Shown here: positions 49,215-57,630 of the stretch, piece by piece | Layout: each line of letters starts with the position of its first letter | How positions within the stretch are numbered: position 1 is the first letter of the stretch | Assembly (NCBI RefSeq): GCF_014697475.1 | Contig: NZ_JACJRV010000011.1 | Coordinates: 92,755 to 156,754 of the forward strand | Direction of reading: 5' to 3' | Length of the DNA stretch: 64,000 bases | DNA from: Nostoc sp. FACHB-152 | Lineage (GTDB): Bacteria; Cyanobacteriota; Cyanobacteriia; Cyanobacteriales; Nostocaceae | The notes under the pieces: model-generated | Told to the model about the DNA's origin: nothing | The model's database searches: none | Seen by the model: the letters and a program-made list of their open reading frames with translations, nothing else | Made by a program: the position numbers and the translations under genes

Positions 49215-49247
49215 TAGCCCTGAAGAAATTTATCTCAGGGCTTTTTA
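49215..49247 (+). terminator. Rho-independent terminator of rpsJ
   Basis: AGCCCTGA (49215-49222) pairs with TCAGGGCT (49235-49242), followed by a TTTTT run. It ends the str operon. Confidence 0.9.
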
Positions 49248-49327
49248 TTTAATGATAGAATGTAAGCAAAATACGGGAAAAGCAGAGAACAATAAATTTT
49301 TAAAATTAAATTTATTTTAAGGTAACA

Positions 49328-49978
49328 ATGACATCCTCTTCTAGAATTGCTGTTCGTGAACTACCTCTGTTCCCGTTACCCGAAGTAGTTCTTTTTCCTA
49401 CTAGGCCATTACCTTTACATATTTTTGAATTTCGCTACCGAATCATGATGAACACGATTTTGGAAAGCGATCGCAGGTTTGGAGTGTTAATGGTCGATCC
49501 TGTGAAAGGCACAATTGCCAACGTTGGTTGCTGTGCAGAAATTATCCATTACCAACGGCTGCCAGATGACCGAATGAAGATGCTAACCTTGGGACAACAA
49601 AGGTTTCGTGTCTTAGAATATGTTCGTGAAAAGCCTTATCGCGTGGGCTTGGTACAGTGGATAGAAGATGAACCACCAACTAAGGATTTGCGTCCTTTAG
49701 GTGCTGAAGTTGAACAGCTACTAAAAGATGTGGTGCGTCTGTCTGCTAAGTTAACTGAACAAAATATTGAACTACCTGAAGAATTACCAGACTTGCCAAT
49801 AGAGTTGTCATACTGGGTAGCTAGTAACCTTTACGGGGTTGCAGCAGAGCAGCAATCATTGTTAGAAATGCAAGACACTGCTGCTCGTTTAGAACGCGAA
49901 GCAGAAATTTTAACTTCTACTCGTAATCACTTGGCTGCTCGTTCTGTGTTGAAAGACACGTTTAATCAGAAGTCTTAA
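49328..49978 (+). CDS. Lon N-terminal substrate-binding domain protein
   Basis: This 216-residue protein is a stand-alone LON substrate-binding (PUA-like) domain with a helical tail. It has the diagnostic ELPLFPLPEVVLFPTRPLPL at residues 11-30 followed by HIFEFRYRIM, then FGVLMVD and RFRVLEYVREKPYRVGLVQW. It lacks the AAA and protease parts of Lon, so it may bind substrates or partners without degradation. It is monocistronic. Confidence 0.93.
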   Translation: MTSSSRIAVRELPLFPLPEVVLFPTRPLPLHIFEFRYRIMMNTILESDRRFGVLMVDPVKGTIANVGCCAEIIHYQRLPDDRMKMLTLGQQRFRVLEYVREKPYRVGLVQWIEDEPPTKDLRPLGAEVEQLLKDVVRLSAKLTEQNIELPEELPDLPIELSYWVASNLYGVAAEQQSLLEMQDTAARLEREAEILTSTRNHLAARSVLKDTFNQKS

Positions 49979-50007
49979 AACATAGCTGAAGTTGTTGGTA
50001 CGATTCA

Positions 50008-50042
50008 GACCTTTATTTTTTAAATAAAGGTCTATTGTTTTT
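50008..50042 (+). terminator. Terminator of the Lon-N gene
   Basis: AGACCTTTATTT (50008-50019) pairs with AAATAAAGGTCT (50022-50033), followed by ATTGTTTTTT. Confidence 0.85.
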
Positions 50043-50113
50043 TAAACGTAGACGCGCAAGCGGCTTGCCGCAGGCTACCGCAAAGGACGCAAAGGACACA
50101 AAGAAAGCAAGTC

Positions 50114-50989
50114 TCAATCAATCGTGCTGATTGGTAGGACAGAATAAGAGCCAAAGATTTTTAAGATTTCTATGTAATTTGTTAATTGGGATAGAGCAGA
50201 TTGCATTTTTGGTGCATTCCCATCTATCTCTAGATCCATAAAAAATAAATATTCACCTAGCGATCGCTTTGTAGGGCGAGATTCAATTCTACTCAGGTTA
50301 ATTCCTAGTTCTGCAAATACTTGCAAGGGTTTAAGTAACGCCCCAGGAATGTTTGCAGGCACACTAAAAGCTATTGATGTATGAGTTGCATTTGCTGAAG
50401 CTATTTGGTATTCAAATGCTAGGTTATCTTGGCTAACCACTAAAAAGCGAGTACAGTTTTCTGGATAGTCATTAATAGTTTTAGCTAGAATTGGCAGATT
50501 ATAAAGTTCTGCTGCTCTAGAAGAAGCGATCGCGGCTACTGTTAAATCTTGTTTTACTATCTGTAGTGCTTCTGTAGTCGAGTTGCTAGGAATTAATTGC
50601 ACAGTTGGCAAAAACTGCCCTAACCAACCTTGACATTGTGCTAAAGCTTGGGGGTGTGAATAAACAGTTTTAATAGTATTTAAGCTATTAGTGCAGGAAA
50701 TTAGCATATGGGCAATGGGCATTACCAAAGCCATCCGAATTCGCAAACTATCTAACTGCCACAGTGCATCCATTGTCATAGTTACACTGCCTTCTATTGA
50801 ATTTTCAACTGGCACAACAGCTAACTTGGTTTTCCCCGCAGCAACGGCTTGAAGTGACTGAGCTATGCTGGGATATGGGCATAAAATTGCTTCAATTCCA
50901 GTTGTTTGAGTTAGCCAGTTAACATATAAAACAGTTGCTTGTTCTGCATAAGTGCCTGGCGGCCCTAAATGAGCAATAGATAGAGACAT
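50114..50989 (-). CDS. pheA: Prephenate dehydratase
   Basis: PheA turns prephenate into phenylpyruvate in phenylalanine synthesis. The 291-residue monofunctional enzyme starts MSLSIAHLGPPGTYAEQATV, has VPVENSIEGSVTMTMDAL (effector/substrate region) and the catalytic NCTRFLVVSQ. The C-terminal ACT domain has GALLKPLQVFAELGINLSRIESRP, whose ESRP motif binds phenylalanine for feedback inhibition. No chorismate mutase domain is fused. Confidence 0.96.
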   Translation of the reverse strand: MSLSIAHLGPPGTYAEQATVLYVNWLTQTTGIEAILCPYPSIAQSLQAVAAGKTKLAVVPVENSIEGSVTMTMDALWQLDSLRIRMALVMPIAHMLISCTNSLNTIKTVYSHPQALAQCQGWLGQFLPTVQLIPSNSTTEALQIVKQDLTVAAIASSRAAELYNLPILAKTINDYPENCTRFLVVSQDNLAFEYQIASANATHTSIAFSVPANIPGALLKPLQVFAELGINLSRIESRPTKRSLGEYLFFMDLEIDGNAPKMQSALSQLTNYIEILKIFGSYSVLPISTID

Positions 50990-51074
50990 GGTGTTTAAAC
51001 CTGATTGATATGTGAGATTAATAGAATATATCGCAGGCGAACCCAGCCTTAATAAATCAGAACATTGATTTAAC

Positions 51075-52769
51075 TTAATTCAATATACTGCTGTTTTTAA
51101 TAGCACAATGGTACATTTTATAACTGTATTCTCCAGCCGTTTTACCATATTGATTGTCTGGGATACATTGTTGAGATTCCAAATTAATTGGTGTGCGAAA
51201 TTCAACTAACCATAAATCTAGAGGTTGCTGGATTTGAGCTATTTTTTCCTGTAATAGTTGCACAGAATTAGTGTAATCTTGATTATCTAAATTTTTACCT
51301 GCCAAGAAAAACTGTGCATTAAACTTTGGTTCTCTTTGAAACTCCCAAGCTAACCCCATCATTCTGCCAGTTTGCCCGTGATGGATATGTTTTGTAGCAA
51401 TTAACACATTATTCTGCGAGGCTTGAGAGATGAGTGAGGCTAATATATCTGGACGTTGGTTTTGCAGATAGCCAAGATTCCAGACTACAATCAACCCTCC
51501 TAATAGTGCTGTCAGCACTATTATGCTTACGGTAACTTTTCCAGTTACAAGATGTTTCCAACAACCTGTCAATGCTGCGGCTAAAAGCAAAATTACTGCT
51601 GGTGCATAGATAAATTGAAACCGGGCAGCTAAAGTTAAATCTTTACCTAGAGCATAAGTAAAAAATAAGCATAAAAAAACTGCTATCAAAAGATATTCAT
51701 ATAAAATCTGTATGCCTAAACGACTATCAGGAGGCTCTTGTTGCATTGTTAGCCCATAATGAAACTTAGGCACACTCCAAAGTAAAAACAGCAAAGTTGC
51801 TACACCAGAAATAATAATAATTCCTATTGGTAAGCTTGTCAGTGCAGAAGGAAGAAGCAACAGCATACTAAGATTCCACAGCAGTAATCGTCCTATTGGT
51901 TCTAGCCATCTGGTATGAAGATTACTAATAGCAACCCAGTTTGTTAGGTCACTATTAGGAATACTTTGTAAAAATGGTATCCAAATAAGACATCCGATTA
52001 ATGTACCCAAGGCAACGATCGCAATGCGCCACCAATGTATTTGTCTAAGGTTTCGCTTTCTGTTACGCCAAATGTGTGCGAGTAATACTAATGCTTCGGC
52101 AGCCAGAGTTAGACTGAAAAAATAATGGGTTGCTATGCCTAAACTATTGATTCCAACCCAAGCTAATACAACCCAAATAGGCAAAGATTGTTGACGATGG
52201 ATGGATTGAATTGCTTTAACACAGCAACTTAAAGAAGCAATTACCAGTAACATCGCCAAAGTGTAATGTCGGGCTTCCCTACCTAGAAAAACCATGAAGG
52301 GAGAAACTGCCATCATTGCAGCAGCCATCTGACCTACTGATTTGGAACGAAAGGTCAGATAGCCAAAGCCAAACATAGCGGGAATTGATAATATACCCAA
52401 CACCGCACTGAGCGATCGCGCTACCCAAATTGAGGCGATTTCTCCTGTTGTTGAGAACATTTTCATCCAGAAATGGGCTAAGGCAAAGTAAACCGGAGGA
52501 TGAGTACTTTCTGTCAACAGTTCCCTAATAACTGCATTAATTCCATGTGTAGGGTTAACTTGTAGCGGCTGCAATAGGATATTGGCACTAATAATTTCAT
52601 TAAGTGGTACTGTGCGGAAACTATTTCCCAGGCTAAAAACCATCGTGGCGCATTCATCTGTCCAAGGTGGCAAAGCAGCCAGACGCAAAAAGCGTAAGGC
52701 AGTTCCAATAGCTAGCCATAAAAGCAGTAGCAATACGTGAGGGCGGTTTTTCATGACTGATTTTATCAA
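51075..52769 (-). CDS. GT39-like membrane glycosyltransferase
   Basis: The 564-residue protein has about ten to twelve hydrophobic segments and an N-terminal periplasmic acidic motif, PPWTDECATMVF, after the first helix. It also has a helical loop TESTHPPVYFALAHFWMKMF (about residues 90-109), a typical GT39/ArnT-like pattern, and REARHYTLAMLLVIA. It probably uses a polyprenyl-phosphate sugar donor to glycosylate lipids or surface polymers. The acceptor is unknown. A short soluble C-terminal domain is present. It is monocistronic. Confidence 0.85.
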   Translation of the reverse strand: MIKSVMKNRPHVLLLLLWLAIGTALRFLRLAALPPWTDECATMVFSLGNSFRTVPLNEIISANILLQPLQVNPTHGINAVIRELLTESTHPPVYFALAHFWMKMFSTTGEIASIWVARSLSAVLGILSIPAMFGFGYLTFRSKSVGQMAAAMMAVSPFMVFLGREARHYTLAMLLVIASLSCCVKAIQSIHRQQSLPIWVVLAWVGINSLGIATHYFFSLTLAAEALVLLAHIWRNRKRNLRQIHWWRIAIVALGTLIGCLIWIPFLQSIPNSDLTNWVAISNLHTRWLEPIGRLLLWNLSMLLLLPSALTSLPIGIIIISGVATLLFLLWSVPKFHYGLTMQQEPPDSRLGIQILYEYLLIAVFLCLFFTYALGKDLTLAARFQFIYAPAVILLLAAALTGCWKHLVTGKVTVSIIVLTALLGGLIVVWNLGYLQNQRPDILASLISQASQNNVLIATKHIHHGQTGRMMGLAWEFQREPKFNAQFFLAGKNLDNQDYTNSVQLLQEKIAQIQQPLDLWLVEFRTPINLESQQCIPDNQYGKTAGEYSYKMYHCAIKNSSILN

Positions 52770-53097
52770 CCTCCTCCAACTTTAAATTTTTCACTCACTG
52801 TGGAAACCCTACACGTTATACTTTATACTCTGTACTCATAATTTTTTTTTAATAGCCGATATCTACATCTACAAAAATCTATTAAGTAAAAATCTGTCTA
52901 ATTTGATTTATAATTTATAAGTCTAAAGACAGTGACAATACTTTTTCAAAGTATATATACCAAAAACAAATAATAACAAAAACTCTGGCTTAAAGATAAG
53001 CATTATCTATCTTGCAATTGTTTTTGCAAATAAAAAATAATAAACATAATAAATTAATTAATATATATAAATATAAAACAAGTGCTTTTTGCAAATC
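52770..53097. other. AT-rich spacer, nothing definite
   Basis: About 330 bp of very AT-rich sequence between divergent genes. No gene, hairpin or repeat of note was seen. It must contain the DUF1997 promoter. Confidence 0.4.
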
Positions 53098-53685
53098 ATG
53101 TCTACCCGGTTTACTGCCTCCCAATCGGTAAAAATTGCTGTACCACATCAGCCTATACCTATTCAGCATTACTTGCGTCAGCCCCAACGTCTGGTAAATG
53201 CTTTAGTTGATAATAGCCGTATCCAGCAGCTTTCTGAGGAAGTATTTCGCTTAAAAATGCGTCCTTTGTCTTTTATGTCATTAAGTATTCAGCCGACTGT
53301 AGACATGAGAGTTTGGACAGAATCCAATGGTACAATTTATGTGCGATCGCTTGCTTGTGAAATTCTGGGTGTTGAGTATATTAACCAACGTTTTAGTCTC
53401 AATTTAAAAGGTTATTTATCACCCCATCAATCTAGTAGTGGTACTCGCCTTGAAGGAAATGCCGATTTAGAGGTACAAGTAGACCTGCCGCCACCACTTT
53501 CTTTCACACCAAAGCCAATTTTAGAAGCTGCTGGTAATAGTTTGCTGAAGAGTGTTTTAGTTACAGTTAAGCAAAGATTGTTACATCACTTACTAGCAGA
53601 TTACCGTCATTGGGTTGCATCACAAATGAAAGAAACAGTTTCAGAAGATAATCAAGGTGATCTACCAATTTTGAATTTAGAGTAA
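53098..53685 (+). CDS. DUF1997 family protein
   Basis: The protein has 195 residues from the ATG at 53098; 3 residues earlier is a TTG. It contains the block PIQHYLRQPQRLVNALVD, FRLKMRPLSFMSLSIQPTVD and the late LPPPLSFTPKPILEAAGNSL, typical of DUF1997, a family found in cyanobacteria and plants and without an assigned function. There is no signal peptide or membrane segment. I suggest a lipid-binding-like (START-like) fold only as a possibility. Confidence 0.85.
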   Translation: MSTRFTASQSVKIAVPHQPIPIQHYLRQPQRLVNALVDNSRIQQLSEEVFRLKMRPLSFMSLSIQPTVDMRVWTESNGTIYVRSLACEILGVEYINQRFSLNLKGYLSPHQSSSGTRLEGNADLEVQVDLPPPLSFTPKPILEAAGNSLLKSVLVTVKQRLLHHLLADYRHWVASQMKETVSEDNQGDLPILNLE

Positions 53686-53835
53686 TGTTTACTTAGTATT
53701 AAATAAATAGTTTTGAGAAAAATATATAGCTGGTATTAAGTAATTAATTGCTTACTACCAGCTATAAACTTTTATTCTTATGTCTTAAACACTCAGTTAG
53801 CACTTAGGCACTTGACAAATAACTACTATCTTCAA

Positions 53836-54279
53836 CTAAATATTATCTTCTTCATCACCGTAGGCATAAATATCAAATACCATTGATGCCCCTAATTCTG
53901 ATATGCGCTGGACAGTTTGTCCCTGAAGATTAAAACCTTTGTTCCACCCTTTCATATGGATTCCAATTCTTACTTGAACATCATAAATTGCTGATAGCTC
54001 TTGCCAAAGACGAGAATTTGTTGGTACACGCGACAGCAAATCTATGATTAGTTCGTCTGCTGTTATGGGTGCATATCTCTTTACATTGAGCAGCCAAGCT
54101 CCTGATTTGTAGGGAGTATACTTGGAATTAGAGTCTTGTCTTACACCACGATGATGAGCTTTAGTTGGTTGACAACTCAAAATCTTTGAAATCTCATCAG
54201 GATTTAATTCTTCACCATAAACAGCAAGACAGACAGAGGTTTTATCAACTGAACCTCCAAAGATAAGCACATCTTCCAT
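53836..54279 (-). CDS. DUF4279 domain protein
   Basis: This 147-residue protein matches DUF4279, with SVCLAVYGEELNPDEISKIL and LSCQPTKAHHRGV near the start, SGAWLLNVKRYAP in the middle and VRIGIHMKGWNKGFNL near the end. The family occurs sporadically in bacteria, sometimes beside immunity or toxin genes, and has no known activity. Here it stands alone, just downstream of rnhB on the same strand. Confidence 0.82.
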   Translation of the reverse strand: MEDVLIFGGSVDKTSVCLAVYGEELNPDEISKILSCQPTKAHHRGVRQDSNSKYTPYKSGAWLLNVKRYAPITADELIIDLLSRVPTNSRLWQELSAIYDVQVRIGIHMKGWNKGFNLQGQTVQRISELGASMVFDIYAYGDEEDNI

Positions 54280-54329
54280 ACTGATTAATTCTTATCTTTA
54301 ATAACAGCTTTTTATGCTGCAAGCACAAT

Positions 54330-54989
54330 TTATAAACGCTGAATTTGGCAAGGGCTAAAAGACTTACGGTGCAGGGATGAAGCCCCGTATTCTCGCAACG
54401 CCAGTAAATGTTTTGGGCTACCGTATCCTTTATTCCGCTCTAAGTCGTATTGAGGATACTTTGATGCTAAACGCAGAATCAACTCGTCACGCCAAACTTT
54501 AGCAACAATACTAGCAGCTGCTATGGAGAGCGATCGCTCGTCTCCTTTAATTATTGTTTGCTGAGGTATAACCAAGTCTTTAATTAATTGATTACCATCA
54601 ACCAAGCAAATTGTAGGCTGTACTTTTAGTTTTAGTACAGCCCGTTTCATGGCTAACAGCGTTGCTTGCAAGATATTGATTTGGTCAATTTCAGCAGTCG
54701 CAGCAAAACCTATTTTCCAGTCCGTCGCTAACTGGCAAATCTGTCCTGCTAACTTAGTTCTGCGAACACTTGACAGCTTTTTACTATCGTTAATCCCAGA
54801 TGCTATGAGTTCGGGAAAAGCAGTAGCTGGTAGTATAACTGCTGCTGCAACTACAGGGCCAAATAAAGCACCACGCCCAACTTCATCGACACCCGCAATT
54901 AATTTAGGGATGCCGAATAAGTCAGGAGATAACTCCAGCCAATGAAGTTCTGCTGGTACAACAGCAGTTTGTTTAATTTCTACCTCCAT
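54330..54989 (-). CDS. rnhB: Ribonuclease HII
   Basis: RNase HII removes ribonucleotides from DNA-RNA hybrids. The 219-residue protein has the catalytic block IAGVDEVGRGALFGPVVAAA, SGINDSKKLSS and CLVDGNQL, with the last Asp in SIVAKVWRDELI. All four acidic residues are present. It lies only 8 bp after rne, so it is co-transcribed; this rne-rnhB pairing is common in cyanobacteria. Confidence 0.96.
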   Translation of the reverse strand: MEVEIKQTAVVPAELHWLELSPDLFGIPKLIAGVDEVGRGALFGPVVAAAVILPATAFPELIASGINDSKKLSSVRRTKLAGQICQLATDWKIGFAATAEIDQINILQATLLAMKRAVLKLKVQPTICLVDGNQLIKDLVIPQQTIIKGDERSLSIAAASIVAKVWRDELILRLASKYPQYDLERNKGYGSPKHLLALREYGASSLHRKSFSPCQIQRL

Positions 54990-54997
54990 AGGAGATA

Positions 54998-57067
54998 TTA
55001 ACTGTCCTCAAAACCACCTGATTCTACAGCAGAAGAACGACGACGGCGACGACGGCTAGCTGTAGCAGTTAAATTTGCTTCCGCTTCCGCTTCTTCGGTT
55101 TTGGTGGCAAACCCATCTAACTCAACTTTTCCTTGTGGTAAAGGTTTCTCTTCTAACTCTACTGGCAGCGATGTATTTACTTCCTTAGAGGTTGTTTCAG
55201 TAAAAGTTGTAGGTGAGGACGGTTCTAATGATGTAGTTGCCCCTTGTCCGGGCTGAACAATATTAATGATGACTGATTTGGGATTTTTGACTTCCCGATC
55301 TAATTTCACCAGAGGGGATACTCCCATCAAAGCAAAAACATCCTGTTCCTCTAGGGTCATCTCTACAGTTCTAATCTCCGGTGGTTCAACCACTGGCTTG
55401 ACGGGTTCTGCTTTGATAACCTTATTGCGTTCAACTCTTTCAGTCCAAGCTGATTTGGCTATGCTTGGTGTAGGAAGTTCTGGTGTTGGGCTTAAATCAC
55501 CTTCAGCATCAAGTTCTAGGTCGGTATCGTTATCAAAACCTAGGGAATTAGGAGCAAGTCTTTGTTCGTCTCTACCATTTGCGCCATTGATGCCAATGCG
55601 TTTACGGCGGGTACGGCTGTTACGCTTATTGTTATCACCTAGTTCATGATAACTAGGATGATTCATTAAGTTTAGATTACTCAAGTCGGCATCATTATCA
55701 AAATTGTCGCCAAAGCTATCAAAGCTTTCTCTTGGTTCTGAAATCCGCGCGACTGGTAAACGGGGTTCTCTTTGAGGCAAGGGTACAAAACGTTCTGGCA
55801 GTTCTGCTGGTGTAGGTAAGCGGTTTTCCGTTTCTCCAGGCAGATGTACAACGTGTCCTAAACCACCACAGGTTTGACAAGTTCCACCAAATAATTCGTA
55901 AATGTTTTGACCTTGACGCTTCCGAGTCAGTTCTACTAAGCCGAGTTCTGTAAGTTGGGCGATTTGGGGACGCGCTTTGTCTGCTTTGAGTGCTTTGTTG
56001 AAATGTTCTAGCACTTGCAGTTGGTCGCGCCGCGATTCCATGTCAATGAAATCTACAACGATAACCCCGGCGATATTCCGCAGTCGCAACTGTCTAGCAA
56101 TTTCTGTTGCTGCTTCGCAGTTAGTCCACAATACTGTTTCTCTGGCTGTTGCTGATCGCGTGAAGGAACCTGAGTTAACATCAATTACTGTGAGTGCTTC
56201 TGTGGGTTCAATAATAATGTAGCCGCCAGAAGGTAAATCGACTCTCGGTTTCAATGCTTCCCGAATCGCGGCATTGATCCGGAAGTATTCTAATATAGGT
56301 GAGCGATCGCGGTGATGATCGATTAACAATCCTTGTGGTGTTTGTCCGCCACTCCAGTTCTGCAAGTACTGTTTCACCCGCTTTAGTCCAGTGCTGGAAT
56401 CTACCACAATCCGGTTAACATCCGCACCGTACATATCCCGCAATACGCGCTGGATAAAGTCATCATCTCGGTTAAGCAGTGCTGGCGCGCGAGTCGATTG
56501 CGCTTCTTGCTGAATCGCCTCCCATTGCTTTTGCAGCACTTCCAAATCTTCCATGATAGCTTCTTCTGGTTTGCCTTCGGCTTCTGTTCGCACTAGCAAA
56601 CCCATACCTGCCGGTTTGATTAAGATTGCTAACGCCCGCAGGCGGTTGCGCTCATTTTCACTCTTAATCCGGCGAGACAAATTTACACCCCGACCGTAAG
56701 GCATTAGTACCACATAGCGTCCAGGCAAAGTAATATTACCAGTTAGCCTCGGCCCTTTTGTACCTGTTGGCTCCTTCATGACTTGCACCAACACCTTTTG
56801 CTGTGGTGTTAGGAGTTCTGTAATGGCTGCTGCTGTCCGCTTGAGCTTTAACGGCCCTAAGTCAGTGACATGAATAAAACCATTACGTTCAGGGTCGCCA
56901 ATATTTACAAAAGCTGCGTCAATTCCGGGCAATACGTTTTCTACTACACCTAAATAAATATCACCGATTTGGTGATGGCCTGTGGCTACAACTAGTTCTT
57001 GTATTTGATCTTCAGAAAATACGGCAGCGATTTGATGCTGCTCTGCGATAATAATTTGTTTTGGCAT
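54998..57067 (-). CDS. rne: Ribonuclease E/G
   Basis: RNase E is the main mRNA-decay endonuclease. The 689-residue cyanobacterial form has an S1 domain (about 35-120), the catalytic Asp sites TVIDVNSGSFT (D296) and GVIVVDFIDMES (D339), and the Zn-link CQTC (397-400). The C-terminal half is a variable non-catalytic region. It ends in RRRRRRSSAVES, the Arg-rich peptide known in cyanobacteria to bind PNPase. The 560-bp upstream region is long, as in rne genes with autoregulated leaders. Confidence 0.96.
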   Translation of the reverse strand: MPKQIIIAEQHQIAAVFSEDQIQELVVATGHHQIGDIYLGVVENVLPGIDAAFVNIGDPERNGFIHVTDLGPLKLKRTAAAITELLTPQQKVLVQVMKEPTGTKGPRLTGNITLPGRYVVLMPYGRGVNLSRRIKSENERNRLRALAILIKPAGMGLLVRTEAEGKPEEAIMEDLEVLQKQWEAIQQEAQSTRAPALLNRDDDFIQRVLRDMYGADVNRIVVDSSTGLKRVKQYLQNWSGGQTPQGLLIDHHRDRSPILEYFRINAAIREALKPRVDLPSGGYIIIEPTEALTVIDVNSGSFTRSATARETVLWTNCEAATEIARQLRLRNIAGVIVVDFIDMESRRDQLQVLEHFNKALKADKARPQIAQLTELGLVELTRKRQGQNIYELFGGTCQTCGGLGHVVHLPGETENRLPTPAELPERFVPLPQREPRLPVARISEPRESFDSFGDNFDNDADLSNLNLMNHPSYHELGDNNKRNSRTRRKRIGINGANGRDEQRLAPNSLGFDNDTDLELDAEGDLSPTPELPTPSIAKSAWTERVERNKVIKAEPVKPVVEPPEIRTVEMTLEEQDVFALMGVSPLVKLDREVKNPKSVIINIVQPGQGATTSLEPSSPTTFTETTSKEVNTSLPVELEEKPLPQGKVELDGFATKTEEAEAEANLTATASRRRRRRSSAVESGGFEDS

Positions 57068-57630
57068 TCAATTTCCTCAAAAATTGGCAACGCCTGTGTA
57101 GTTCTGGAGGTTTGTTATGCCCCTCGCCCCTACCAGCTGCCAAAGGCGGTGCTGATAATAAAATTTGTGAAGCTTTAAGCTTCAAGGTTATAGAGCTATT
57201 GACTGGGTAATTGCGTTTACACGCCTGTTAATTCCAGAACGGCTGCATACTGTTTAAGTAAATAAATCAACCGTCCGTAGTTGATTTTTGATGCGATACC
57301 TACACCATCTAGGGATTAGGCATTCAGCAGTTGTTTAAAAAAGCATAGAGGTAGAGAAGCCGATGGAGCCTGCTTTTAAGTTACTAGTTCACTCAAGTTG
57401 CTATCAAGAGAGGTTGTTTTTTAATCCGCTTCAGCTTGTCTGGGATAAAACCCTAGAAGTTGCTCTCTAATATCTTTGCTTTCGCTCCCTGAGTATAAGG
57501 GTAGTGAACCAGTTAATTCAATGCAGCGCCAGAAAATTTCTCTTCATCCCATTCTAACGCAACCTTGCTAAAAATCAATTCCTAGGATGTGTGGCATCAG
57601 GGCGGCTACTAGCAAGTCGCCCTTGAAGGA
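57068..57630 (-). promoter_or_regulatory. Long upstream region of rne
   Basis: This 560-bp region has no gene. In known cyanobacteria and enterobacteria, rne has a long 5' UTR through which RNase E controls its own mRNA; the length is compatible. A weak inverted repeat, AGGGCG...CGCCCT, lies at 57599-57623 near the radical SAM stop. Confidence 0.5.

Noticed and set aside
55266..55649. 127-codon frame antisense to rne
   Set aside because: It lies opposite the low-complexity linker of RNase E and shows no independent features.
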